A DNA stretch of 36,258 nucleotides from a virus. How positions within the stretch are numbered: the first letter of the stretch is position 1; every line of letters begins with the position of its first letter. The DNA lies in IMG/VR virus record IMGVR_UViG_3300034683_000120, positions 1 through 36,258 of that record. One strand, written 5' to 3'. Made by a program: the position numbers and the translations under genes. The notes under the pieces are model-generated. The model saw only the letters and a program-made list of their open reading frames with translations. It had not been told where the DNA came from and ran no database searches. Below are positions 6,746-15,933 of the stretch, piece after piece.

Positions 6746-7124
6746 GTGGTGCCTCCGGCCAAACGATATTGTTAGGAAACCCTTCCTGTTGTGGAACGTC
6801 TAGGAGCGCTTGTCTGTAAGCTCTCCAAGCGTCTTTCTGTGTGTCTGTCAGAACTTCCCAACGCATGGGATTGACTGAATCGACAACTTCCTTGAGGAGG
6901 GTGTTACGGCGGGCTCTGGCTTCTCTGGTGAGTCTGTCAGTTTCAATCTGAGCAGAGTCCAAAAGCATATCTGGATTGTCCAGCAGGTAGTTACGCACGT
7001 CTTCAAGAGTGTAGGCATTGCTAGGGTCAATCTCTCTTGGTACGACATTGTAACCACCTTGTCCCTGGGAGTCGCAATCTATTACATAATCTGTTTCTGA
7101 GCGTTTGAGTACGTAACCTGTCAT
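6738..7124 (-). CDS. Tail fibre assembly chaperone-like protein
   Basis: A protein of 128 residues. The C-terminal half has RARRNTLLKEVVDSVNPMRW, then QKDAWRAYRQALLDVPQQ and FPNNIVWPEAP. This R..LL...D......Q..W..YRQAL.D.P...GFP..I.WP pattern is typical of the phage tail assembly chaperone family often placed next to fibre genes. It probably helps fold or attach the fibre encoded just downstream. AGGAGG precedes the ATG; the start overlaps the stop of the 1480-residue tail protein. Confidence 0.85.
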   Translation of the reverse strand: MTGYVLKRSETDYVIDCDSQGQGGYNVVPREIDPSNAYTLEDVRNYLLDNPDMLLDSAQIETDRLTREARARRNTLLKEVVDSVNPMRWEVLTDTQKDAWRAYRQALLDVPQQEGFPNNIVWPEAPHE

Positions 7125-10100
7125 GAAATCCTCCTGATAATAAACATTGCAAGCGCTTGGTCACCATCATCAGCAGATGCAATTATATACCCGCCCGGAT
7201 AATATACAGGACTAGAAGGTGTGTAAGTACTACCATTGAGCCTACTACTTATATCGACACTAGAACTATTAACTACAATATATGTACCTCCTGCTGGTAG
7301 TTTTACATAACCTCGTGGACTACCATCACTGTCTGACCTTAAATAAGCACACACAAACCGTATTTCAGTAATACTCATTGCACTTATAGATACGGTAGTA
7401 CGGTCCCCGTTAAGAAGCTCATTAGTTATCTTATAAACCTCATTTGCCCCATAGCCTGTATCTATGGTTGTGCAAACAATTGGACCAGTAACATTAAGGT
7501 TCTTGAAATACCCGTTATTGAAAGGCCACGCCGAACTCCCTAATGCGCTTGCCCCACCAGAAGCATATGGAATAAGTCCATTTAGAGGTGTCCTCAACCA
7601 ATTTGAATCAGTTCCATCAGCATGCACCATCCCTGGATAACCATTAAGGCTTTTTGTAAGCAAAGGTGGCTTGCCTTTGATGTCCAGATAGTTCAACCAG
7701 GCAGTATTGAATCGCTCGCTAGATGTTCCAATATCATAACTACCCGGAGTACCCGCTTGTGTTCCCCAAGGGAATATGTGTTTAGTCTCAATGCCCCCAG
7801 CAACAGCTTGGAAGTTAATTGCCTGTGTAACTGCGAGAGAGGTATAAACTCCAACGCTGGTTCCTTCCTGGAACTTGTTTACTGTGACCACACCACCAGA
7901 GGTATAGAAGGTAATCGAGTTGGCATTCTTGGTGAGTCTGGTAACGGTGTACAGTGTCCCGTTTACCCGTATCTGTCCGCCATCACAAAAACCATCGGCA
8001 CCTACTGCGAGACTGGAAAACTTATTGTAAAAATCAGTGCCAGAACAGTAGTTGTCAATGCTGTTTTGATTGTAAGAACCGATGGTCCATGTCTTGGAAT
8101 TGGGATAGTATGCGTTTGGTTCTGGCTCGATTACTTTAAATGATGTTTCTCCATTCACTAAGACAAGGCCTGAGAAAACTTGGTTTGTCCATATCCTATG
8201 ATAATTCACATAAGATGATTGAGAACCCCACCAAGCGTCAGAAATATGAGTGATATAAAAATCTACAAATTTTTCATCAGAAACTGTATGTGTTTGAGAA
8301 AAAGTATAATTTTCTGAAAAATAACCCAGATATTGTGCAGTACCATCTTCTGGACTAGGCACAATAAAATATTGCCGTCTGCTTGAATACCCAGAGTAGT
8401 ACCCGGCTCCTTCACATAGATAAGTAACACCAAAAAGTCTCGTAGGTCTAAGTTTTGTAAACTTGTGATGTTCCCCTGCACTTATCTCTTCAAACTCATA
8501 TCCATGACTAGCGAGTAAAACTCTTTGGTTACTTCTTCTGGTTGCCTTTGTGAAACTGAATCCTTCAATCGTACCTGACAGCGTAGCCAGTGTATCTTGA
8601 CTGGCAACCAAGTCTTCCATTTCGGAGTGTTTCCAAAGAGTGGGAGAAATTGTAGAAACCCCTATAGTAGTACCGCCCTCCTCCTGGAGGGTACGGAAAC
8701 CGCTAGCTTCCAGATTGCCATAGATCATCGCCGAATAGGCTTCAAGGCCAAGCGCCTTGATTAGACCATTGAGTCCATCCAGCTTAAATCCAGCCATAGG
8801 TACACCGGAAGAGCTTTCAGTGTAATTGGTACTTTTAAGAATCCCTGCAATTATCAGATCCATGAATAGACCAAGTTGAGCCACAACCACGGCAACATAT
8901 ACATACTTCCCTGAGTTCTTTGCTATCTCAAGAGCGTCCTTTTGTGCAGCAGAGAAGTGCTCACTCTTTCTGCTTTCCTGCCACTGATCTTCATCCTCTG
9001 CGTTCTTGCCAAGGTACTCATAAATACGACCATAGATAAATTCATTAACCTCAGCCACAGAGGGATTTAACCCTTGGTCCCCGGGGTCACTATTCGGGCC
9101 AGAGTATGGGCCGACATACAAGAAGAAATCGCCTACAACCAAAGGCCCCTCAGGGGTCAGCTCAGGGACTTCGTTTCGTGCATCAAGATACATAGGAGTC
9201 GGTGTACCATCAGCAACCTTTGTGATGCCTACAACTCCTGTATACGTCTCACCACCATAGGTAATAGAAACAGTTATGAGTGTAGAATCCCCAGACACGA
9301 GTGAGCAATTTAAAAGACGTTTGTAGGGGTCATACACCCCTTCTGCAATTTCTATCTGCGAAAGGCTTCCTGCATCTGTGGCAGTCCAGACAGCGCTCTC
9401 TATGGGTAAATTTGATGGAACGCAAGTAATTTCAATTTCTTGTGTCTTGAGTTCGCCACGACTTGATACGTTAATAACAGACTGTGAGGCTGTTAATGTG
9501 ATTACTCTAGCGTCTGCTCCGTTTGCACCAGTAACACGTGTCACTTCCCATACATTTGGCCATACCTCCGGTGGAGTGTATGTACCCTCTCTTCTCCAGA
9601 CGAACTCACCTTCTCCTGGAGTGGGTGCAATAGAGGACCAAACATTGCCATTATCGACCCCGAGCAATGCTCCCGAGGTTCCTACGATGGCTGAGTCAGT
9701 TCCTACCAAAGTGCCACCAGATGGATAGGGAGCATCCAGCGTACCAAGAGCATATTGGATAACCATACGGGTTCCGGCGACGCCGTCAGAGACAAGCGTT
9801 ACAGCAATCTCCGCCTCAAGAGGTTTGTCCTGAAAATTGATACCAGGGATAGTACCTTCTGCTCTTATGGTATTCACACCGACAAGCATCTCACTATGAT
9901 AGAGTGATATTGTCTCTCCTGTACCCTTATATACATCATTCAGATACCAGAGCACTGACCCCCCGTACACAGAGAGCAGGTCACCGTTGGCAGTTAAGTC
10001 TATATAAGATAGATCATCATATTTCAGCAGCGTTGCCTCTGTCTGAATGGAGAGCATGTTCACTCCGGCTCTACGAAGGATGGAAATTACCTGTTCGTCT

Positions 10101-11563
10101 GTATCAACTTCAATGTCGTTTAATGGCGTTACGCTCTCTGCAATCACGTCTACCAGTTGCCTGGTCTTATCCCCACCGGAGTCTATAACAGAAATGATCC
10201 TTACGTAACCAGAAAACCCTAGAGCTGCCGGGTCGAGCTTTATAATCTCCCCAGGATACAATCCTAAAGAAGGCAATGCCTGGAATGAGTGAGTGAGGTT
10301 GCCTGTGGTCGAGCGGAGTACAATTGCCCTGAGCAGCGCGTTTGCAGTTACCCCGGAGTGCAGGTATCTAGCCTCGTATTTCTCAGGATTCTGCCCCTGG
10401 TGTACTTGAGTGGTTTGTTCGTCCTCTTCGTCTATATACCAGCAATCACAAATAGCATCCATGCGCTCTACCAAGGTCTTGCGCTTCGCTACCTGGATGT
10501 ACATGCGCGCAGATCCATCCTCGTTGTCAGAGATATGGCCTATGCCTTGATTAGTATCTTTTGAGCCATCATGGAACTTAATCTTTGTCCTGAGCGTTCC
10601 GTAATCGTAGCGGAGTATCTTGCGCTTAGATTTCTCCAGATCATTTGTGGCAAGTGTCACATTTTGGTAAGCCAGAGGTGGCCACTGGCCCTCATCTGGA
10701 TTAAGCCATTCATAGCCACGTCCCCATGTCTTATCATCAGCGTATCGGCTATCCATCGCATCATGACGCCCAATGGTACAAGGGCCTTTCACAACCGGGT
10801 AGTACGTAATCACCGCACCCTTTCTGGCATCGTCACCGCGCTTAGGTGTAACGTAGTTTTTGATATCCGCATTGGTAATGGTACGCACTCCGCTAGGGGT
10901 AGTAGCTGGGACACTAGGAGCAAAGTGTAACTTCCCATCCTCACTACACCGGTATTGGAGATTGTATTCATAGCAGACAGTGTCCAGAATAGCATTGACA
11001 TAATCACCAGTTTCAACGGTAAGACCGTCTGCATCGATGGTCTTGTCTATACCGGAGTCTATGACAATGTCAGCCTCGGCAAAGGCCGGTACGTAAGCTC
11101 CCAGTGAGTCTTTGACTGTGGCATGGCTCACGAGCCAATGGATGAGACTATCAGATGGGGTATCACTGATAACCTTGAGATTGCTGGAGAGCGTTGCATC
11201 TGCGCTGAAGATGTATGCCTCAAGATAGTAGCTATCATCGAGGATCTCTACAGAGATAGGCTTAATGACTTCTCTTACATCGCTAGAGATCAGTGGTCTG
11301 ATAGTCCCAATGAAATACGGGGTGTCGTCATCGAGTGTAAGCCGTGCGCGAATATTATTGGTCGCAGTAAGGATTCGTACAGCAAGAGCCTCAAGGCCAA
11401 CAACCGGCTTTAGGCGCATAGAGACGGTTTGCATCTCAGCCTTACCCTTAGGACCAAAGCAGCTCTTACGGGAGAAGCCTTCGTTCAGTAGCCCCAGGGA
11501 GAAGTCTTCCCATGTGCCGCCTCCGGTCTTTGCATATTCAGAGAAGTTTAAAAATAGCTTCAT
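7121..11563 (-). CDS. Large tail tip / host-specificity protein
   Basis: A protein of 1480 residues following the tape measure gene (ATGA overlap), the usual place of the baseplate hub and central fibre protein of siphoviruses. The N-terminal part (to about residue 500) has a hub-like character: FIGTIRPLIS, a segment with VCYEYNLQYRCSEDGKLHFAPS, and a stretch with GEIIKLDPAALGFSGYVRIISV. The middle (about 500-800) consists of Ig-like beta modules with DGVAGTR and similar. The C-terminal part is a fibre with a conserved collar-like GTSSERFNTAWLNYLDI segment near residue 1330. GGAGG is 9 nt before the ATG. It probably caps the tail and carries a second receptor-binding region besides the DGR fibre. 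Confidence 0.88.
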   Translation of the reverse strand: MKLFLNFSEYAKTGGGTWEDFSLGLLNEGFSRKSCFGPKGKAEMQTVSMRLKPVVGLEALAVRILTATNNIRARLTLDDDTPYFIGTIRPLISSDVREVIKPISVEILDDSYYLEAYIFSADATLSSNLKVISDTPSDSLIHWLVSHATVKDSLGAYVPAFAEADIVIDSGIDKTIDADGLTVETGDYVNAILDTVCYEYNLQYRCSEDGKLHFAPSVPATTPSGVRTITNADIKNYVTPKRGDDARKGAVITYYPVVKGPCTIGRHDAMDSRYADDKTWGRGYEWLNPDEGQWPPLAYQNVTLATNDLEKSKRKILRYDYGTLRTKIKFHDGSKDTNQGIGHISDNEDGSARMYIQVAKRKTLVERMDAICDCWYIDEEDEQTTQVHQGQNPEKYEARYLHSGVTANALLRAIVLRSTTGNLTHSFQALPSLGLYPGEIIKLDPAALGFSGYVRIISVIDSGGDKTRQLVDVIAESVTPLNDIEVDTDEQVISILRRAGVNMLSIQTEATLLKYDDLSYIDLTANGDLLSVYGGSVLWYLNDVYKGTGETISLYHSEMLVGVNTIRAEGTIPGINFQDKPLEAEIAVTLVSDGVAGTRMVIQYALGTLDAPYPSGGTLVGTDSAIVGTSGALLGVDNGNVWSSIAPTPGEGEFVWRREGTYTPPEVWPNVWEVTRVTGANGADARVITLTASQSVINVSSRGELKTQEIEITCVPSNLPIESAVWTATDAGSLSQIEIAEGVYDPYKRLLNCSLVSGDSTLITVSITYGGETYTGVVGITKVADGTPTPMYLDARNEVPELTPEGPLVVGDFFLYVGPYSGPNSDPGDQGLNPSVAEVNEFIYGRIYEYLGKNAEDEDQWQESRKSEHFSAAQKDALEIAKNSGKYVYVAVVVAQLGLFMDLIIAGILKSTNYTESSSGVPMAGFKLDGLNGLIKALGLEAYSAMIYGNLEASGFRTLQEEGGTTIGVSTISPTLWKHSEMEDLVASQDTLATLSGTIEGFSFTKATRRSNQRVLLASHGYEFEEISAGEHHKFTKLRPTRLFGVTYLCEGAGYYSGYSSRRQYFIVPSPEDGTAQYLGYFSENYTFSQTHTVSDEKFVDFYITHISDAWWGSQSSYVNYHRIWTNQVFSGLVLVNGETSFKVIEPEPNAYYPNSKTWTIGSYNQNSIDNYCSGTDFYNKFSSLAVGADGFCDGGQIRVNGTLYTVTRLTKNANSITFYTSGGVVTVNKFQEGTSVGVYTSLAVTQAINFQAVAGGIETKHIFPWGTQAGTPGSYDIGTSSERFNTAWLNYLDIKGKPPLLTKSLNGYPGMVHADGTDSNWLRTPLNGLIPYASGGASALGSSAWPFNNGYFKNLNVTGPIVCTTIDTGYGANEVYKITNELLNGDRTTVSISAMSITEIRFVCAYLRSDSDGSPRGYVKLPAGGTYIVVNSSSVDISSRLNGSTYTPSSPVYYPGGYIIASADDGDQALAMFIIRRIS

Positions 11564-14280
11564 GCTGCATACCTCCAGCGAGGCAATGCCCCTGTTCTCT
11601 GTGCTCGCTCAATAGCCTCAAATATCGCTCTCACTAAATCGTCCATGCTATATACGTTTCCTGTACTAATGTTCAGATTGATTACCCCACCATTATTGAA
11701 GCCCATATCATCGGCCTTGGAGAGGGGGAGTACCATCTCCGGTTCTCCTCCTTCACCAATAAGAGCAGTAGTAGGACCGGTCACAACTCCGCCTTCTGCG
11801 AGCGGTGTATACTGCTGACTAGCGATAGTAGCTATCTGAGCTCCTACCGTAGCTACAGAGAGCCCAGTAAGAATGCCCGCGTATACGGGGTTAGCCGCCC
11901 AAGCGCTCCAGATGCTTGCAACAGCCTGAGCGCCGGAGATAGTGGCTTGCATGATAGAGTTGGCTTTATCAGCGGCAAACTGCTTGCGCTTAAGCTCATC
12001 CATCTGTTTCATCAGTTCTTCTTCTGAATCAGCATTCTCTTCTTCTGCCGTTGTCTTTGCATCACTAAGGGCAGTCAGTGAAGCATAGTATTCTTCTGCG
12101 CTTATGCGTCCCCATTGGTACTGAGCGTCCAAAGAGTCACGGTCAGCCTTATACTTGTCCTGAATATCAGAGTAATAAGAGTCCCAGGCGTCCTGCTGTT
12201 TGTCGAGAGTCTCCTGGAGCTGGTTTATCTGGTTCTGGTAAAGCTGGTCAGTCAAGGACGAAAGAGAATTGAAGAGATCCTTGTATCCATTGGCAAAGGC
12301 ATTCAGGAATTCACCTGATCGATCCTCGACCTCGGTGATTGCGTTGCGCTGCTCTTTAAGGGCTGCAATGATTTCCTGTATAGCTTTCTCTTCCTCGCTT
12401 CCCGCTTCCGCTGCCTCAAGGTAACTCTCAGCAAGAGTGATATTGGAATCAATCGCAGAGAGCTGCGCAGTCTGGCTCAGCGTTCTATTCTGCCCTATAA
12501 AATCACTAGCGGTTTCCTCTTCAGGAGTCTTATCGCTAAAGGATTTAATCTTCTCCTGGTCAAGAGCAATCTGTTGGGAAAGAGCCTCAGAAGCAACCTC
12601 TGCTTCCTCCCTGGTGAGCTCCCCGGATTTTACCTTTAAGGCTAAGCTATCACGGAGAGCAATATTCTCTAGGATACGGTCTTGGAGAGCTCGCTTCTGT
12701 GCTGCCTCCGTTGAGCCCGTGGCAGCCATGATACTCTCAAAGATATCTTCTTGTTCAGTAAGGAGCGCCTTTTGCTCTCTCAGTGAATCAATGATCTCTC
12801 TGAGTTCAATTGCTTCTTGGCTGGTAGAGGATACCGTCTCAAGGTGAGCTTCCGCCTTAGCTATCTCAGCGTCAATAGCCGCTTCCTGCGCGCTGAGTGA
12901 ATACATGGAGTTCTCGCTGATATATTCAGCAGCAGTAGGAGGAGGGTCCTTCTTGTCGAAGCTATTAAGCTTTTCGCGGTCCAACTTGATTTGCTGATCA
13001 AGCATCTCCTTGGCAAGGTCCGCTTCTTCCTGAGTCATCTTCTTTGCAGATACCTGTAAATCAAGATGGTCTCTCAGGTGCTTGTTATCGGCTATCCTGT
13101 CCTGAAGAACCTTCTTCTGAGCTGCCTCGGTAGCGCTGGTAGCGGAAAGGATCTGTTTGTAGAGAGAGAGTTTTTCTTCGTCTTCCCTGTTACTTGCATC
13201 ACTATCAGCTCTAGAGGTAGTCGGTGGTTCTGATGGTTTAGGAGCATTATAGCGGCGTGTAACCTCTGCTATGGCTGCATCTAATTGTTCGTAGTACGGA
13301 GCCCATATTCGTTTGGCTGGGTCAGCTTCAGCATTTGCTAGTATATCTTGTAATTCTGTAACCTTTGCTGTAAGGAACTCAGTAGACACCGCGGCAAGGT
13401 TTCCATTCTGGAAATTTTCAGCATCTAGGGCTTTGGCTTTTCGTTCGTCCTGAGCACGGTTGGCGTTCTCTATCCATCCATATATCCGCTCAAGCTCAGT
13501 CTGGATAAACCCAAACGCCGGTTCAATTGAGCCGACAATCATTTCACCCAGGCCTTCCTTGATATCACCCATGAGATTGTTGATCTGCTGCATCTTACCG
13601 ATATCTGTTGCAGCTACCTCACGAGCAATACCACCGTATGCAGAGGCTACTTTATCCAGAATGATGCGCTGGGCATCCATGAGTCGGTTGCTGTTTACCA
13701 GCTCCTTGATTTTATCCTTTTCAGACTGGGTAAAAAATACGTTCTTTTCTTTTAGTGATTCAAGGCCGGATATCGGGTCAGCCATCGCGCGTGCCATGAT
13801 TTTAGCAGCGCTCGCTCCATCGGTTCCCATAGCCTCAGCCATATCGAGAGAGAGCTCAATAACCTCTGGGAGCTGTTCCTTGGTAAGCTTCTGAGTAGCG
13901 ATGAATATCTGTTGCATCGGCAGGATCATTTCATCGCCGAATCTGGTTACTGCCTGGAAGCCAGAGGCCATGTTGCCAAGCTCAGTAGCATTCATGCCTA
14001 TCTGGTTGCCGGTAGCCCTGAGGGTGCCTTGTAAACGAAGTTCAGCTTGCGCTTGAACCGTGTAGAGATCCACCAGCTCTTTAGTGCTGTTGACTACTTT
14101 TCCTACAGCGCGCGATACCGTCCCAATGGCATTGGTCCAGACCCCAAGCCCTGCTACAAAGCCAGTGGATGACGGTAATTTACTGATACCGGTAAGTTGG
14201 GATGATATTTTATTCAGCGCGTTTTGCGCTTCTTGAGAATTGCTTGTTACATTGACCTTTAGATTTGCTGCTTTTCCCAT
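11560..14280 (-). CDS. Tail tape measure protein
   Basis: A protein of 906 residues that sets tail length and is threaded in the tail tube. Residues 40-250 match the conserved tape measure core (GLESLKEKNVFF, DAQRIILDKVASAYGG). Two tandem copies of a helical module of about 140 residues follow at 371-512 and 513-652 (ATSATEAAQKKVLQDRI and ATGSTEAAQKRALQDRI align at a 140-residue offset). The C-terminus has coiled coil (about 670-760), a hydrophobic segment (about 785-815) and GGEPEMVLPL. It starts at TAATG after the frameshifted chaperone. By the usual 1.5 angstrom per residue rule the tail would be roughly 135 nm. Confidence 0.94.
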   Translation of the reverse strand: MGKAANLKVNVTSNSQEAQNALNKISSQLTGISKLPSSTGFVAGLGVWTNAIGTVSRAVGKVVNSTKELVDLYTVQAQAELRLQGTLRATGNQIGMNATELGNMASGFQAVTRFGDEMILPMQQIFIATQKLTKEQLPEVIELSLDMAEAMGTDGASAAKIMARAMADPISGLESLKEKNVFFTQSEKDKIKELVNSNRLMDAQRIILDKVASAYGGIAREVAATDIGKMQQINNLMGDIKEGLGEMIVGSIEPAFGFIQTELERIYGWIENANRAQDERKAKALDAENFQNGNLAAVSTEFLTAKVTELQDILANAEADPAKRIWAPYYEQLDAAIAEVTRRYNAPKPSEPPTTSRADSDASNREDEEKLSLYKQILSATSATEAAQKKVLQDRIADNKHLRDHLDLQVSAKKMTQEEADLAKEMLDQQIKLDREKLNSFDKKDPPPTAAEYISENSMYSLSAQEAAIDAEIAKAEAHLETVSSTSQEAIELREIIDSLREQKALLTEQEDIFESIMAATGSTEAAQKRALQDRILENIALRDSLALKVKSGELTREEAEVASEALSQQIALDQEKIKSFSDKTPEEETASDFIGQNRTLSQTAQLSAIDSNITLAESYLEAAEAGSEEEKAIQEIIAALKEQRNAITEVEDRSGEFLNAFANGYKDLFNSLSSLTDQLYQNQINQLQETLDKQQDAWDSYYSDIQDKYKADRDSLDAQYQWGRISAEEYYASLTALSDAKTTAEEENADSEEELMKQMDELKRKQFAADKANSIMQATISGAQAVASIWSAWAANPVYAGILTGLSVATVGAQIATIASQQYTPLAEGGVVTGPTTALIGEGGEPEMVLPLSKADDMGFNNGGVINLNISTGNVYSMDDLVRAIFEAIERAQRTGALPRWRYAA

Positions 14281-14875
14281 TACATCATCCTCGGGTGGTA
14301 ATAATTATCAAGAGGTGCCAGCGTATCCACCACGTCTACCAGCACTCCAGGGTTCAATCCCCATGGTCCAAAAGGATAGCCCATTATTTTCCAACGTTCA
14401 TAAAACCGGATGCAGGATAGTAAATAGGTGTCCTTGAACATTTCCGGTATATCGTCCAGACGGACCTCTAAACCAATCTTGAAAATTGTAGTCCTGTCTG
14501 GCTTTCCGTAGAGGCGCCGATAATTGGCGGTGTACCCTTCGCACGTCGCCGCATATAGCGCCCTTAACCGTTTTTTATATCAGTCCCCAGCATCCCAGAT
14601 TTGACAATTGCAGTAGCAACCTCGTTTACCAGGGCGTATGTCCCAGACATCTTTGGAATATCCGCAGGTTTGATTTCATTACCCTTCTCGTCGGTAAAAG
14701 TGCTCGACTCGGTATACAAGACAAACATTTTTGCATTGCTGGTTTTCTCGGCAAGGTGCTTCTCGATTTCTTCCGCTGTAGGAACGCGGTAGGTAATTGT
14801 TGAAGGCACTGTCTCTTTATCGTTACCAAAAGACTTCGGGGTGATTGTGCGTGTCTTGCTGATTGAAAGAATCAT
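14280..14875 (-). CDS. Frameshifted tail assembly chaperone (G-T fusion)
   Basis: The second product of the tail chaperone region, 198 residues if made by a -1 shift. The upstream frame reads to the heptamer A AAA AAC (14576-14570). Shifted back by one, the frame is open for about 98 more codons and ends at TAA (14280-14282), which overlaps the ATG of the tape measure gene (TAATG). The extension has no good start of its own and contains protein-like sequence (FKIGLEVRLDDIPEMF, YPFGPWGLNPGVLVD). This matches lambda G/GT and similar siphovirus pairs, where a few percent of ribosomes shift and the fusion recruits tube subunits to the tape measure. Confidence 0.88.
14564..14875 (-). CDS. Tail assembly chaperone (G-like)
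   Basis: The unshifted product of 103 residues, between the tail tube and tape measure genes. It is a mixed alpha/beta small acidic protein with no enzyme motif. AAGGAG is placed 6 nt before the ATG at 14875. It ends with ILE-LYS-ASN-GLY and TAA directly after the slippery site. Known chaperones of this type coat the tape measure before the tube polymerises. Confidence 0.87.
   Translation of the reverse strand: MILSISKTRTITPKSFGNDKETVPSTITYRVPTAEEIEKHLAEKTSNAKMFVLYTESSTFTDEKGNEIKPADIPKMSGTYALVNEVATAIVKSGMLGTDIKNG
14570..14576 (-). promoter_or_regulatory. -1 ribosomal frameshift site A AAA AAC
   Basis: On the coding strand the last codons are ATA AAA AAC GGT TAA, giving the slippery heptamer A AAA AAC in the right phase for a -1 slip. 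The stop of the zero frame is one codon later. The -1 frame is open as far as the tape measure start. Confidence 0.88.
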
Positions 14876-14897
14876 AGAATCTCCTTAGGGAAATAGT

Positions 14898-14917
14898 CCG
14901 GGGGAACATTCCCCCGG
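14898..14917 (-). other. Intercistronic hairpin after tail tube gene
   Basis: CCGGGGGAA (14898-14906) and TTCCCCCGG (14909-14917) are perfect complements. There is no T-run after it in the transcription direction, so it is unlikely to be a full terminator. It lies between the tail tube and chaperone genes and could raise tube mRNA relative to downstream mRNA by stabilisation or attenuation. Confidence 0.6.
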
Positions 14918-14921
14918 GTCA

Positions 14922-15320
14922 TTATGCGACAGGCAACGCTGATGCTAAGGCACCAGTTCCTTGGAAGTTGGCAGAGAAGGAAACCTTTCCTGCGAACTCA
15001 ACTCCAATCTGGATACTGGTAAGCAAAGCGTTTCCGCTGAATTTGTTGGCAGCATCCACCGCTAACTCCAAAGCGACATCAGCAACATCTCCACTGGTCA
15101 TAGAGGTGATCATAGCTTTCTGCTGTGCATCAGACGGGTCAAGGCTTCCGCTCATGGAACCGGACCAGTCCTTGACAGTAGCCAAGAATTCTTTCCAGTC
15201 TTGACCGAGCTGATTTACCTCCTGAGTCCCACTGTTGATCGTAAGGCTCCAGTTATCGATATAGCCTACCGCCGCTGCTCCAACACTGATGCTTCCATCC
15301 TTTCCTGCTAAAGCTCCCAT
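14922..15320 (-). CDS. Major tail tube protein
   Basis: A protein of 132 residues, gene order just before the tail chaperones. The sequence is beta-rich with no long helices: GKDGSISVGAAAVGYIDNWSLTIN, SGSMSGSLDPSDAQQ and FSANFQGTGALASALPVA. This SG...G......D...A pattern and the C-terminal SFSANFQGTG motif are typical of short siphovirus tube proteins. Many copies polymerise to the tail tube. GGGAG precedes the ATG. Few charged residues, as usual for structural subunits. Confidence 0.85.
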   Translation of the reverse strand: MGALAGKDGSISVGAAAVGYIDNWSLTINSGTQEVNQLGQDWKEFLATVKDWSGSMSGSLDPSDAQQKAMITSMTSGDVADVALELAVDAANKFSGNALLTSIQIGVEFAGKVSFSANFQGTGALASALPVA

Positions 15321-15331
15321 GTATTACTCCC

Positions 15332-15487
15332 TTAATCCTCTAGTTTCTCGAGAATTACCTTTTTCTTTTTCCCTTCCTCAGTGACCTCAGTCACAGGGAC
15401 CATCTCATGTTTACATACGGGGCAAAGATGCTTATCCGCTAAGGGTCCGCATTCTTCACGTCCGCATTCAGGACAATACCAAGTCAT
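15332..15487 (-). CDS. Small zinc-ribbon protein
   Basis: A 51-residue protein in the tail operon. It has CPECG (residues 5-9) and CPVCK (22-26) pairs that would bind zinc, then a lysine-rich tail. The ATG overlaps the stop of the preceding tail gene (ATGA), so it is translationally coupled. Role unknown; small zinc-ribbon proteins are also seen between tail completion and tube genes in other phages. Confidence 0.75.
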   Translation of the reverse strand: MTWYCPECGREECGPLADKHLCPVCKHEMVPVTEVTEEGKKKKVILEKLED

Positions 15488-15933
15488 ACAAAGCCTCCTC
15501 TGTCGATATCAAGATCAATCGTTGCTACCACCAAGAAGACTCTTCCAACCATTCCCGTCTCTATGATGAGATCATTGGAATCAAGGCAAGTAGACCCAAG
15601 GTGGTGATCAGCAAGGAGTGCACGCTCAAGGATGTCGGCGTAAGCCTCTCCCTTATCAGCGATAGTATCCCCGCCTTTAAGCGCAAGACTAATCTCAATC
15701 GTGTACGTAGTGGTAAAGGATTCATTATGCGTCCTTGACTGCTCCATGAAGAGAATAGCAGGATACTCAGACAAGCCGGCAAGCACGTCCTTATACCCCT
15801 TATCCCATTCAGCAACAGTCTCTAGATACAGTGTAGGATCATCGATATTCCACTGAGCAACCGCAGAATCAAGAGCAGGTTTCAGATATGCCTCAAGCCG
15901 TTCAAACAATTGCTTGGTTTTAGGTTGACTCAT
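15484..15933 (-). CDS. Tail terminator / minor tail protein
   Basis: A protein of 149 residues placed between the gp10-like protein and the tail tube, the usual place of the tail terminator or tail completion protein. It contains EYPAILFMEQSRTHNESFTTTYTIEISL, a beta-strand pattern seen in this group, and a C-terminal strand VFLVVATIDLDIDRGGF. It likely caps the tail tube to join it to the head. Overlaps its neighbours by 4 bases on each side. Confidence 0.7.
   Translation of the reverse strand: MSQPKTKQLFERLEAYLKPALDSAVAQWNIDDPTLYLETVAEWDKGYKDVLAGLSEYPAILFMEQSRTHNESFTTTYTIEISLALKGGDTIADKGEAYADILERALLADHHLGSTCLDSNDLIIETGMVGRVFLVVATIDLDIDRGGFV

Noticed and set aside
7121-11563. A second DGR target in the large tail tip protein
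   Set aside because: I saw no second segment similar to the template repeat there by eye; the C-terminus has no lectin-type GSRLI end.
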